64,000 nucleotides of DNA from Limnomonas spitsbergensis. Lineage: Eukaryota; Chlorophyta; Chlorophyceae; Chlamydomonadales. The DNA is taken from assembly GCA_037349105.1 (NCBI GenBank), contig JAYJMM010000041.1:8678501-8742500 (forward strand). Direction: 5' to 3'. Shown piece after piece: positions 35,800-49,000 of the stretch. The position numbers were made by a program, and so were the translations under genes. The notes beneath the pieces are model-generated. The model searched no databases. It worked only from the letters and a program-made list of their open reading frames with translations, and was not told the DNA's origin. Positions within the stretch are counted from its first letter, which is position 1; each line of letters starts with the position of its first letter.

Positions 35800-36380
35800 G
35801 GTGTGGGCCACCGATCACCTTAGGCCGCGGCATTGCCTCAAGAGCAAGATGCAGTCCAGCTTCCTCCAGCATCTGCGCCAGGCTGCAGGGCTACCTCCGC
35901 CCGCTGCCAGTTGGGGGGTCATGAGGGGGCTGCAGATCCAGCCGTTACAGCGAAGTTGGTGGCAGCATGTACTTTGCTTCTACAACGCAGCGGTAACACC
36001 AGCAGCACAGCAAGACAGCAGCCCACTCATGGCGGCAGCCATGGCGGCCGACATGCGGCTCGCTGTCAGGCAGGGCACCGGAGGGCGCAATTGATGCAGT
36101 GTGAAGCTTTCACAAGCTTGCAGTGATTTGCTAGGTGCCTTGCTGGAGCTGGAGATGGGATCGGCTGATCCCAAACTGCGTCAGACAGGAACAGACCTAC
36201 AGTCGCTGCCTGTCAGAGAGGTGCTAGCGCTAGTTGATGCAGCATATGGGCGAACGCAGCTGGAAGAGGGGACCCCAGAGATCCTGCCACTGAACACAGG
36301 TCTGCGGCCGCCTATTGCACCTGGTTCTAGTCTACGGCGGGCGCAAGCCAGGGGCCGCTCCAGCCCTCTATGTCCCCCTT
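35800..36380 (+). pseudogene. LINE-like fragment in the opposite orientation, decayed
   Basis: Plus frames read LQIQPLQRSWWQHVLCFYNA, then ELEMGSADPKLRQTG, then REVLALVDAAYGRTQLEEGT, then LNTGLRPPIAPGSSLRRAQA. The first motif resembles the LQPLQ..WW...LRF.N block between reverse transcriptase and the Cys tail in algal LINEs. A stop near 36094 and a frame change split it. The second half mirrors the minus-strand fragment ending at 35787, so two copies face each other with a junction near 35790. Confidence 0.5.
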
Positions 36381-37482
36381 TCTTTTGTCCTGCCCTCTTC
36401 TGTGTTTCTTTCCATTTCCCTCCCAACTCTTTGCTTGGGCGCCCACGCGGCCAAGCCTTATTTGAGCAGGGCCCAGAGGTGCAACGTCATTGACATAACT
36501 ACAGCCCCAATCCAACCCCAACATTGAATAGCTGCCCTAATTTCAGTGGAGACCGGGGAAGCATAGATGAAGGTTAAACAGATTCCAAAGCATAAACTTC
36601 ACAAGATCAATACCAGTGGTGGAAATGTATATCGGTGTGCGGGTTTGATGACTCAAATATAAAAAAACTTGAGGAACCGGACGTTGCATAAAAGCTATAA
36701 CAGAGGGAAACAGGAGTTAACTTGTTTTGCAGACACAGCTTGACACAGCCCACAAAAAAGGTAAACCATGTAAACGATCACTAATCTGAGCATTATACCA
36801 TAATGACCACTTGAGGACAAGATGTCCCTGATGCACGAAACAAGTCCCAAACCTGAATCCTAAGCAGCCTTTATTCTCAAATATGTACCTCCAAGAAGGC
36901 CTTGATCTGATGGAACACAGGAAGAAAGGGGGGAAAAGACTGTAGCAACAAAACATGTACACGCTATATATTGTCTGAGAGCTGCAAGAGTGAGTATTTT
37001 AGTTGTCAAATTTATATAATACCACGAAATGGAACAAATTTGAGAACATACAAATGCCACCTAAAGGATTTAACATGTATTGTCAATCTTGTTTACAAGG
37101 ATCTGCAGGGAAACATGTTTGAAACTGAAAAAAGGTTTTGGAAGGAAATTAAATGCTGAACAATCCAATTTAACACAGAAACTTGCGCGTAGCATACACC
37201 TCATTTACTGAATTTCATCAAAAAGTGTGACATGCAGGAAATCTTTCCTAGTAAAAGTTGAAGTGAAAAGTTTTTTGACGAATCGGGATCCAGCGAAATT
37301 GCAGCTCCTCTCAAGTGGCAAGCACCTCGGGCCTCAATATAATTATATAAAGCACACTTGCGCAATGCTGCAAACCTTGGCACCATATGCTTATTCTGCT
37401 ATCCCAACAGAACGACTACATCACCATGTCCCTGAGTGAGCGCCACAAGCTTTCACACACATGGCTCAGAGCTCGTGTCCCG
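36381..37482. other. Spacer with an inverted copy of dispersed family B; otherwise AT-rich
   Basis: 36381-36505 on the minus strand is a family B copy (GCACCTCTGGGCCCTGCTCA, GGCCGCGTGGGCGCCCAAGC, then a purine-rich stretch). 36540-37480 is AT-rich, probably the 3' flank of the gene ending at 37483. No exon is seen. Confidence 0.45.
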
Positions 37483-39104
37483 TCATGACTGCAGCATCAT
37501 CTCCCTCATCACTGATCGAAACACTAAGAAACAAACCAGAAAATATGAATTCAATACAACTGCCACAACAGGGATGAGCGCCATCACACTGTGCAAGCAA
37601 CAGCTAGTGGAGGCTGGCACAAGTGCACCTTGCCAGGCCATGCTGTTGGCATCCACCATGCCATACCCTGCGTCGACAGGCCACTGGACGAGAGGGGACA
37701 TGCCCCCCCCTGATCCTCCATACCGGCCATCATGGCTGGCATAAGGTTGCGCCAAGCTCGCAGGGACCCCAGGGCCGGCCACAACCACCACATGACCTGC
37801 AGAATCCACTGTGACTAGTCGTCTGCTGGATGTCAGCCTTGGGCTGACCTGATGTACAGCGGGGTGCCAAGCGGGGCCCACACTGACGCCGGGCTGTATC
37901 ATGTCCAGGCGATCACATGCTGCAGAGGCAGCTGCCACTTGCACCAAGCGGCCGTGCGCATCCATCAGCACAAGCCTGCACCTGCCGGGCAAACAGCTGG
38001 TGGCACTATCAGGTTGCACATGTTTTTCTGGCCGAGGTGGTTGGGTTTCAGAGGGGGCACTGGCGGTAGTACAGGGGAGTAATGGAGGGGCGCTGGCAGT
38101 ACTGCAGGCAAACTGCTCAAGGTCGTACGAGGGTGAAGCAAAACTGCCGGTTTCCGACATGAATTCTGGCGTGTGAGCTTCGCCATCTACGAGGTTCCTG
38201 AAGGACAGCCCCCCGCTGATTACAGCGCTCCTATGTGACAACCTCCCACGGAAAGCCATTCAGAACCGAATTCAGGTTCCAGAATTGAGCCCAGTGGGCC
38301 GTCTGTTGCATGGGCGGCCGCAGGTGGGATGGCGGGCGCATCCATTCCCATATCAGGTTCCGGCGCACGGACGCCCTGGCTGACCCTTCTGTGCCCCATG
38401 ATAGAAGGCCTTCTACGAATATTGTCGCACCGCATCATGTTCCAGAAACTGCCCAATGCACCGCTCCATGCACCTGACGTGGAGCCCTCATCGCTCTCAC
38501 TTATCATCATCAGCGTGCTCAGCAAGTCAAGAGGTCCCTTGTCACTCATGACCAGTTCCGACAGACTGCCGGTACATTGGTTGCCTGCAGCTGCGGTGTC
38601 GGCGGAAGACCATGGGTGCCGAACACGAGCGCCGCTGTCAACACGAGAATCGTGCAGTGTGCCAGTGGACGAACCCATCCATCTCTCCTGTTCTAGTCGG
38701 CCAGCGGCAGCTACCGAAGATCTCGACGAAACATCGTCCAGAACGTTCGCACATTGGCTGTGGCTGCGGCGCGCGTAAGCCATGAGGTACGAAGGCATCC
38801 GGATGGACTGCGGATTGGGGCCGAGCCGTTGCAAGCCCCCACTTAAGTGTAAGCTCCCGCGAACGTCGCTGTTACAGTTGTTGGAAGAATTGAAAGCGTA
38901 GGAATGCTGTAAGTTGGACGAGCTGCTTTTGCTTTCCAGCATGTTCTTATAGCGATCAGCGTCCTTCAACAGCACAGCCATGTTGGAGTCATTCAGCCCG
39001 TCTTCGCACAGAGTCAGGGGCGCGCGTGGATGAGAAATTTTTTCGTTGTCAGCAAAAGGCTGGACTGGCATGTGCCTAGGTGACAAAGCCTGCATCACGT
39101 CCAA
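37483..39104 (-). CDS. Tail-anchored protein, family member 3, in two overlapping frames
   Basis: Two minus-strand open frames overlap by 40 bp: 39104-38220 (294 codons, starts MDVMQALSPRHMPVQPF) and 38259-37483 (258 codons). The first holds DKGPLDLLSTLMMISESDEG, matching DTLSTLLMMSEGQPAG of the gene at 26496-28615. The second holds RLVLMDAHGRLVQV, RRLVTVDSAGHVVVVAG, a Pro/Gly linker and a terminal membrane segment ending FLVFRSVMREMMLQS, matching the same gene's C-terminus. So together they are one paralogous gene. They are joined by a frame change inside 38220-38259. A very short intron (donor GGGAG|GTTGTC, acceptor CCTTCAG|GAACC, about 50 nt), a sequencing indel or a true frameshift mutation could each explain it. 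Function unknown; membrane-anchored by inference. Confidence 0.65.
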
Positions 39105-40083
39105 TCAGAGGCGTCCAATGGGTGACTCGGATGAGCTATTTTCGAACAATCGTGTGCGAGGGACAAGAAAGTGGCGATGCTGGGCGTCTTGGGTGACATA
39201 GGTTACATTCTAGTGAATGTTTGGAGAGCATGACCAGGCAAGAAATTAATGCCGGGCGAGAGCAACATTAAAAACCAGGGTGTCACAACGAATGTGGGTG
39301 TATCTTCAAGGCACGCTCAGGCGTTGGTTTATTCTTTTCTTATCACAATAACTATGGACATTATTCACTTACAGAATATGGGCACGTCGACGAGTGCACA
39401 GCAGGTACAACTAAAGCTTCACTGCCATAAATTGATAGCAGAAGCCCCGTACATTATGGTCTTATGAAAGTAGGGGATTATCGGGGGCGAATATTCAGGC
39501 ATTGCGTCCTGGTTATGAAACGATGGCCACTGGTGCGGACGTGCACGCCTGCAGCTGCAGGCTGTGGCATCAGGTGTACGGCGAAAGTCGGGGTCCAGGT
39601 CCAGCCAGGGTTAGGGGCTTTGGGTGGGTGGTCAGAGGTGGTGTCATAGCACTATAGCAGAGATGTCTGTACCTCCTGTCGGGTATGTAGACGATCAGGC
39701 ACAAAAAGTCAAACATTCATCCTTTATGTGCTGAGGTTGATGTTAGTGCTGGTTCTGATGCCATGCACCGACAGGTTGCACTTGTGCAATCGAATTTTGG
39801 ATCCCCAGCCCCTGTACAGCTGTATGTGAGGTGTCGGAGGAAAATCACCTCCAAGCATACAACCAGAAAGCATGGTTTGGACCACCAGCACGAGCCTTCA
39901 AAGCCTTGTTCAGGCTGATGCAGACAAATCGCGGGAAATTCACTGCTGTCACTTCAACAGAAACAAAGCAGTTAAAAATCAGCGGCTGAAAAAAAAGTCA
40001 ATCCCACACTTCATGACTACAAAAACCTTCTCCCCCTCCCTGACGGCATGCAGCCTGCCGTTGCTCTATGACCTGCTATTACT
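39105..40083. other. Spacer between the tail-anchored gene start and the peptidase gene end
   Basis: It should contain the 5' region of the gene starting at 39104 and the 3' UTR of the peptidase gene. No exon, repeat array or recognisable core promoter is seen. Confidence 0.35.
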
Positions 40084-43000
40084 TCATGCCGCAGCAGCGG
40101 GAAGCAGGTCATTGTGCCGGAGGAGGGCCTGCGTGGACGGCTCACGCCCTCGAAACATCTTGAACACATCGGCTGGTGCTACGGAGCCCCCCAGTGCGAG
40201 CACCTGCCAGCAGAAGCATAGACATTTAGCAGATACAAAAAATACGGCAGTGAGCAGATACAATACCGGTAATGGGCATTGCCTAGAGAGAAAGCAGGCT
40301 GAATGATTTGGGGGCCCTGCAATATTGGCAGCACTGACGTGTTAGATGGGCTGTTGCACTGAAGGAAAACGCAGGCAGGCCAACGACATAGGCAGATTTG
40401 GCATCCCATAGAAATAAAGGAAATAGACGGCCGCATTATAACTGGCATGCCCATCTCCAGTCAGACACACTGAGGTCCTGCAAGTCGCATGAAATGTATG
40501 ATGACGACATTATAGCAAGACAGTGGCGCCCAACAGTTCGTGCCGGACTGCAAGGGGAATGAGCCCCAGTTCCACACATCCGCCTCCATGGCTGCAATGG
40601 CCCCTCAAGCCTCCTCAGCCACCTCTCTGCCTCAGTCAAATGAACCTGTCCCACTCTACCCCCCATAACAAGTCTGAAGCAACCTATATGTGCTTGGGAC
40701 ACACCGGTACCCCCATCAGGCTCATTATCCACCTCTCTGCATGACTAAACGTAACTAGCGACCTGTCTCTCTCCTCCCCCACAGGCCCACTGACCCACCG
40801 TGTCCCTGAACCGCTCCCCAGTAGCAACCACCTTGTCGTCCTGGTCCAGACCGACCTCCTCAAACGCGCTGAAGGCATCGGCACTCAGCACCTCTGCCCA
40901 CTTATACGAGTAGTAGCCGGCGGAGTAGCCTGGCAGAGAGCAAGGTTTGAGGTAGGGCAGAGGGAAATGGGAGGAGGGGAGTCCGAGGAATGAGATGTGC
41001 ATTGTTGCCCGGAGGATCATGCTTGCGGTGATAGCTGAAGGCCGGTGGGGGAGGGTGCATGGTCGCCGCACTTGCCCATGAGAAACACTATACAAACATT
41101 TGTGTTTGCGAAGTTTCTTTGTGTGATTGGCCTACAGCTCTAGTAGAGCACCCATCCCCTGCAAGGATGTAACTTAAGCTGCAGAGTGCAGAGGAAGCGA
41201 TCGACGGGGAGGGGGCGGCATTGTGAGCATGCTCATTGCTACTGACCTGGCCAGTTGCTTTAGCTACAATTAAGCTATATTACTGTCTCCGGCTATGCGG
41301 GCCTGGTGCAGAAAACTGTGCTTCATAGGCCACTAGCCATATGCTGGTCAAGGTTTTGGAACCTACGACAATAAGTGGTGGATGTTCAGCCGCCACCGCT
41401 CACCTCCTGCAAAGATGTGGCTGAAGCAGCAGAGGAAACGGTCGCCAGGGAAGGGCGGCATTGCCAGCGTGCGCGCCGCCACCGACCGGTCAATGTCAAA
41501 GACTGACTCGCTGCCCCCTGGCTCGTAGCGGCTGCCGTGCAGCTCTAGATCTACGGTCGAGAAGTGGATCTGGCGCAACATCATGGATCCGGATCGAAAC
41601 GTCTTGGCGGCCTTGAGTCTGCAGGTATGAACAGCAAGGTGTGGGGGCAGTCTTGGGGTGTGACAGGAAGGGAGATGTGGGGGTTGATGTGGGGTCCGGT
41701 GATGTGGTGAGAGGGGCAGGTGAGGGGAAATTGGCACGCCAGGGTTGCGGGTATGCACTGATTTGAAAGTGGACTAGTAAGAGCCAAATCAGTTTCATGT
41801 TCTACTTGTTTGAGTGAGGTCAGCTTGGGAAATCAGAGGTGGCATTCCTAGAGAATGGCGGGAGGCAACACAAAGTGAGTGTGCAAGCAAGTAGGCAGAG
41901 CCAGACAAAGACACAGTAATCACCTTGAAAATCGCAAATCATAAAACCACATGGGCATCTCACACTCCTACAGCTTTGCTTCCATCTTCCCTATCTTGAA
42001 TTTCATCTTCTTACTTGTTGAACATGTCGTCCGGCAGCGCCTTCCCGGTCTCATAGTGCTTGGCAAAGTTGTACAACGTGCGCCTGCCAGCAGGACAGGT
42101 CATGGTTGCTTCATGAAGGGGCAGGTCAGGTCTGCTTCATCACAGACTCACAACGAATGAATGGTTGTGACAGTTAATGCCTGCTCTGTAACTGTCTCAC
42201 TGAGACTCTCCATGCAAATATCATAAGCAAGCATGTTCCTGTGGAAGACCTACCTATGCTTCCACACTTACGGAGGACAGGTAAGCTCAGGTGTTAAGAC
42301 CTGGCAGCAGAGCGTGTGGGGGCCAAAAGCTGGATTATTGACACAGCTGGCCCAGGAGAGTATGCACAGCACACTCCTCCCGTTGGGCCAGTGCAGCCTC
42401 ACCCTGCTGCCTCCAACTGTCGTACCACTCCATGATCCCCTCGACCTGGAAGGGCAGCACTTCCCTGCGCCAGGGTGCATTCCATGACGAGAAAGCTACA
42501 ACTCAGCAATATCAGGAACTTAAGTGTTGAGGGCCCCCTGCAGCGAACCTACTTGTCATAGCACCAGTTCTCCATGAACTGTGAGGGCAGCTCCACGGCG
42601 TCCCACTCGATGCCGCGGATGCCCGACACTAGGCCGTCATCTACTTCCGTCATCATGTGCTGCAGGTAGACACATACATACATGTGCTGCAGGTAGACAC
42701 ATACATACATGTGCTGCAGGTAGACACATACATACATGTGCTGCAGGTAGACACATACATACATGTGCTGCAGGTAGACACATATATACATGTGCTGCAG
42801 GTAGACACATACATACATGTGCTGCAGGTAGACACATACATACATGTGCTGCAGGTAGACACATACATACATGTGCTGCAGGTAGACACATACATACATG
42901 TGCTGCAGGTAGACACATACATACATGTGCTGCAGGTAGACACATACATACATGTGCTGCAGGTAGACACATACATACATGCATGTTGGGGATTGACCAT

Positions 43001-46000
43001 GAACCCTAAACCCTAACCAGTTGTCGCCTTCATTAGGGAGAAACAGACAGGCAGCCATGGTACCTGTTGACAAGCACACAACCACCCTTCACCTTCAGCC
43101 CCATGTGCCACAAAGAGACAAACACGGACGATCCAGGTATAGGTAATGAAGCAGCCTACATTGTCCCAGCCCTTACTGCAACCATCAACTGGACGCAACA
43201 CATCCACCTCATCTGATGGCACCTCCCACCTGGAGAGCATGGCCAAACTCGTGAAAGAGAGTCTCCACCTCCCGGAAGGTCATGAGGCTGGGTTTGTCCC
43301 CAACAGGCGGCGACTGCAACCAAAAAGGTGCGGCAAGAAGAAGGCGAGGAATAAGCCACATCAGCGCCACACGGCCTCAAGGGTGCGGCAAGTAGATAAT
43401 AAGCCACAATGCCACATCAGCACCTCATGACCTCAAGGGTGCGGCAAGAAGAAGGTTGATAATAAGCCGCATTCGCCCTGGGTTCGTCAGTCGTGCGCAA
43501 CCGAGCTATCCCACCTTGTCCAGTTGCACTGGGGCTAGTGTTTGGATTAAGTGTTAGAGGGGCTCTGTCTCTCCTTCCTCGGTGTTGTGCAACTTTTTCT
43601 TTTTCAGGGCTGGGGGACCACCTTTTGGACAGGTGCAAACCCTATATTTCCCCCCAGAGGGAGTTACGTAAGTGCTGCTTGACCACAAGGCTGGGTATCT
43701 CCCCTGGAGGTGTCTGCCACCATGAGGGGATGAGAGGGAAGGGAAACACCCAGCTTGTCCTCGTGGCTCAATTGCGCAGAGGCAGCAGCTTGGAATCGGG
43801 TCAACTAGGCTTATCAACAGCTTTTGCATAAACAAGCAACAGCTTGATGTGGGCTACACTCGGGGCTTGCAATGGCTTTCTAGAGCGAAGCAGCAGAGGC
43901 TGTTCGACAACCTCATGGAGCAAAAGCAGCAGCTGAAGGGGCATCAGTCTTGACACCACTCACATGCTGCTCAATATAAATAATCACCACATGCACCCAC
44001 GAGCTACACCATCAGGTAAGGGCTAAATATGAGACAATACTCGTCCCTCCCCTAAAGCAAACACTTCCTTGCTTAGTCACACCCATGCGCACGCACACAC
44101 AGACACAACCCCCATCAGTCTATCACCCACCTGATTGCACACAATGTGTCCCAATGGCAGCTGCTCACACACACACAAGCATCCCCCCCCCTCACCCACC
44201 TGGTTGCAGACCATGTGCGCCACTGGCAGCCGCACGGGTGATCCCTCAGGCGCTAGCAGGCGGGAGCGTCCTACCACCTCGGCCATCCAAGCACCTCCGC
44301 GCTTCTCAGCAGGCCTGCAGGAACGAGGCCATCACAAGCGGCAGGCAGGCAGTCGTTAGGGAGTAGGGACACTGCTCAATTACGAGCTCATTAACCACTG
44401 TTCAGCTACATCACATGGCCTATGGCCGTGGGGCTCGTTGCTCCAGTCCTACTGCTTGAGCCACCTGCCTTAAGCCCGCCCAGGCTTGGTCCCCACAAGT
44501 CCAATTGTGAGCGCTTGACCCCCCCCCGTAAGGAGGTCTGGCCCACACCAAGAAGATAATGAATGATGAGCGGCGGGCAAGCATGAGGGGGAGCAGCTCA
44601 CAACCTGCTGCATGTGGATACACAGGCCCTATGCATGTGCCCCCAGACGGCCCATGACCTTGTCGTACAACGGTATATGTTTTGCTTCAGATCTTGAGGC
44701 AGGTGTTCAGGCTAAAGACACACTGCAAAGCCAGGTCAGGCATCCAACCCCGCTATTCACAAACACAACCGAGCAATACGACATTACCCTCACGACACGC
44801 CAACACAAGCACAAAAACCACGCGCCTAGCAATGCTTGGACAACAACAACAACAAACATCTGGTGATGAAGGTGCAACCATCCGCACCTTGTACTTAAGG
44901 TACAACACCAAATACCTTCAAATACCAAGCGCAACAACCCACACCTTCCTTGCTGTAAAAACAAGCACAATGTTCCGCAGGTGCCACACCAAACACTTAT
45001 GTCGTAACCCCCAGTGCAACATCAACCACCTCATACCACCGGGTGCAACACCCTTCCCCCACCTGCTGTACGGGTCCAGGTAGAACGATGCCTTGGGCTG
45101 TCCGTCCTTGAGTAGGTTGAAGAAGCGTACATCCTTGTGCCACACCGAGGCCTGCCCATCAGCGGGGACAACATCCACGCCGAACAGGCGCTTGGCCACC
45201 TGGAGCCAGGGCAGGGCAAGGCGCTGTCGGGTGAGGAGAGAAAACAAATAAGAAACGATACGCCACCAGTGGCATCAGGGATTCGTAAATAAATGTAGCA
45301 TGGACCCAGGGCAGGGGATTCGGAAAAAAGTGTAGCATGGGCCTAGGCCGCGTACTTTTTCCTTACCATGTTGGGCAAAGAGGGAACTCCAAGCACTGCA
45401 TTGGCAGCGCAAGACCAAATGAACAAATGGAAGCCCTTAGTGAATTGATTGACAGCACCAATGTCAGGCAAGGGGAATCCCAGCACTGCATTGACAGCGC
45501 ATGACAAAATGACCAAACGAAAGCCCCTGGTGAAGTATTGAGCCGGTAGCCCATCCTGGAAGTACCAAGGCAGCGCACAGCCCCACACTGCACCTCATCT
45601 ACCTCACTACGAGATTCATACCCGCGCCACTCCTTTGAGGTTGTGTGTTGGTTGCTTCCCAGAGGGAGCCACTGGCTTTTCGCTCGCTGTCCTCGATAAT
45701 CTCGCATTCGTACGGTTTATATGCCTACGCCTCACGCATCAAATGTGATGCTCTGCTGGATTTCAAAAACCTCCACATGGTCCAGCTCCCACCTGGAACA
45801 GTCCGTCCAGTACATTCGGCAGGGAGAAGTAGGGCCTCAGCTCCTCCTCGTTGATATTGTACCGCGCCTCACGCAGCCGCTCAGCCCAGAAGGAAACGTC
45901 CCACCACATGAGCTCCTCGGTGCAGCCCTGGGTGTGTGGGTATTGATTGTTGATTGGAGGATTGATTAGCTGACTGATAACTTCATCGCCCCCCTATAAC

Positions 46001-49000
46001 CCTTTTCCTTCCAAGGCGCTTCAAGAAAGTTTCAGCTGCATCACGCCTTTGCCGTGGAGGCCTGGTGCGTCAAGCCATGAGGCCACGTCAACCCTAGGCT
46101 GGTCAAGATTTGGTCCTGATCGGCCCAGTGGGGGCTGCCCAGTGACCTGTTTAAGGTGGTGTTGTGTGCCTTCAAATATCCTGCCACCCCCCCACACACA
46201 CACATACCTGCAGCTTTGCGACCACCAGTCTTTCCTCTGTTCCGGCAGCTTTGAAACTCCTCGACCTCTTACCCCTCACCATCAATTTTAGGCTACTTCA
46301 GCTACATGACCCCCTGTCCCCAGCACCCCCTTACCTGCCCCTGCCCCCCCTGAGCAGCAATGAAACAAAGTCAACCACCCACTACCCCTGCACCTGCAGC
46401 ATTACAAACTCCTAGACCTCCTCTCACCACCCCTCGCCGTCTATTTCAGGGTGCTTCAGCTACATCACTCCCTGGGGGGTGCAGCACTAAAAAAAGCCCC
46501 CCCCCCCCCCCCCCCCCCCCCTCCCCTGCTCCTGCAGCTGTGCAAATTCCTAGACCTCCTCTCACCCCTCGCCATCTATTTCACAGTACTTCAGATTCAT
46601 CACAGCCTTTGGCTGGTGGGGGGGTGCAGCACTAAAATAAACACTACCCCCCCCTCCCCTGCACCTGCAGCTTTGCGAACTCTTTGACCTCCTGCAGATC
46701 CTTTGTGCCTGATGCCAGAGAGGCGACCCGCAGCTCCTCCAGCAGCTGCTCAGCGCCGACCAGGTCTGCCATCTGCAGATTTCACATTTTATTTTCATTC
46801 CATCTTCTCTGGAGGTTTCATAATTCACAGTACGTTTTCAGTTTCCACCATCTGCAAGTTTCACAGTACGTTTTCATTTTTCAGTCCTCAGATTTGAAAT
46901 GCCAGGCGAAGGGTTCAGGTCATCAGTGAGTGGGCGGCATACGCATCAAGGTAACCATCAGTGGGCGTATGACTTGTCTGCATTAGTCGGTGTGTGTGTG
47001 TGTGTGCGTCATATCTCCTACCTTTGATGTCATCGAGAGCTCAGCGAAATTCTTGAAGCCAAGTAGCTGCGCCTTCTCGCGTCTCAAAGATAGTACCTGG
47101 GGTGGGGGAGAAAGGGGGTCAGGTGTGAAGGTATAGGGAACAAGTGCTGGGAGGAGTGGGGTAGGGCCTAGGGTGGGGGAGATATGGGGTCAGGTGTGAA
47201 GGTAGGGGGGGCAGGTGCTGAGAGGAGAAGGGGACAGGTGACGAGCTGGCAGTCTAGGATATGCAATAGGGTTTTTATGCATCAGCGGGAGGGCCTGTTT
47301 GCCTAGATCGCTCTTGCTTACAGCTTCCCTTTTCATTACACTTCCTAGTTGTTTCCTACCCTACCGGTGTGCAGACTCCATGTTGGCACTGCCAGGCCAG
47401 ATCAATACTACTGGACAGCTACAGCCGTACCCCCCCCCCCCCCCTTCCTCCCAGCTCCTTGCGCGCACCTTATCGATGATAGGCGTGTTGTCCTCATCCC
47501 CAGTGCTGGCTCGTGCCATGTACGCCCTGCTCCAATGCAGTCCAGAGAGGGTTTAGGGTCCATAATTGACCAGTGAATTAGGGGGTTCAGGGAGCAAGGT
47601 TTGAGGGTTTTCCAGTGTGCGCGCGGGCCATGGGGCGGGAGGAGGCGGAGGCTTCACTGGGCTGTCTTGAGCATCTGGCGTGAGTGTGTGCTAGTAAAAT
47701 AATATCACCAAATACCGTAGAGTAAATCGTCATGTTAATCCTTTATCTGCTTAGATTTGCAGTTCACCTGCTCTAGGCACATGGTCTCGTTGTCCACTCA
47801 CTGTTAATCCTTCAAAACTTTTTGAACGCCAGCTCAGGTAAGTGAGTGGACAAAATAACGTGCCCCAAAAAGATAAAACGCACATTCAAGCAGAAAAAGA
47901 TTTTACGACAACCAGGGATATGGGTGGCCATGTTAACGCTGCAACAAGAAATGACGGGTTCAGGTCAGCGGGACAACCAAATGATAGATGATGGAATGAG
48001 GTCAGTCCCTAAGCTGCGCCAGCCGGCACTGGGTGGCCATATTAACGCCGCAACAAAAAATTACGGTTTGAGGCCAGCGTGACAACTAAATAATGGAGTG
48101 AGGTCCGTCCCCAAGCTGTCCCAGTCGGCTGTGTACCCACCTGTACATCTCCTCCCTCAACACCCTGTTCTTGCAGTGGGTGAGCAGTGGGTAGTACGAC
48201 GGGAAGTCCAGCGTGAAGAGCCTGTGTGTGAAACATAGGGTCAAGGGTTCAGGGAGTGTCACAACAGTTACTGGAAAAGTGAGAGAGTAATGGGTTTCAG
48301 GGTTCCTCAGCAGATAGTGGGTCGGCAGTGAGTAGTACCAAGGTGAGTCATGCATGAGGAGCCTGCGCAAGGATTCAGTGCAAACATCGGATTCAGTGCT
48401 AAGTATTTTGGCTTCCACAGAGGCAGGTGGGTGGGCAGTGGGCAGTGGGCAGTTGGTAGAAGAATGGTAGGTCCAGTGTGAAAGGTTTGTGTGTGCAACA
48501 GAGAGTCAAGGGTCACAAGGAGGCCCCGGGGGTTGAATGACACAGCCAAGTACACCCAAGCGGGTAGATTCCTCAATCTGAGCCTTAAGGGGCACAGGGC
48601 CACATCATCCCCTCTTGATATTCATAATTTTGTAATTACAATAATTTGTATGTAATTGTAGGCTAAAAATCCCCTCACCCAGGCCCTCCTCTGCTCGCTG
48701 CCAACAGTCTTTATTTATTTATGAGTCAGAATATCCTCCACCCATTCTCCGCTTGCTGCCCAGGATCTCCCTGGGCACACTTAGGCCCACTCCCTTGTGT
48801 GACCACGTCTTATCAAGACATCTGCATTATGCACAGACTACATGATTCAGCAACAGCGGGGTTAAACAATAGAGTTGCCGCCACCGAAACCAACTGGACC
48901 CTCCCCCCCGCGTCACAACAGGCATGAGGAGCTTGAAACGCACCATGGCCCGCTCTCCGGCGTCGCCCCTTCGTGGCCAGGCTCCTTAGTTGCCTGTTGC

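Noticed and set aside
42268..42480. Possible extra peptidase exon on the minus strand
   Set aside because: Exons 15 and 16 join directly in phase and match the family (WCYDK to [10 protein letters not shown]), leaving no room for it.
42549..43085. Long open frames on both strands through the 27-bp array (up to 178 codons)
   Set aside because: They are translations of the minisatellite; only the last part on the minus strand is the real peptidase exon 15.
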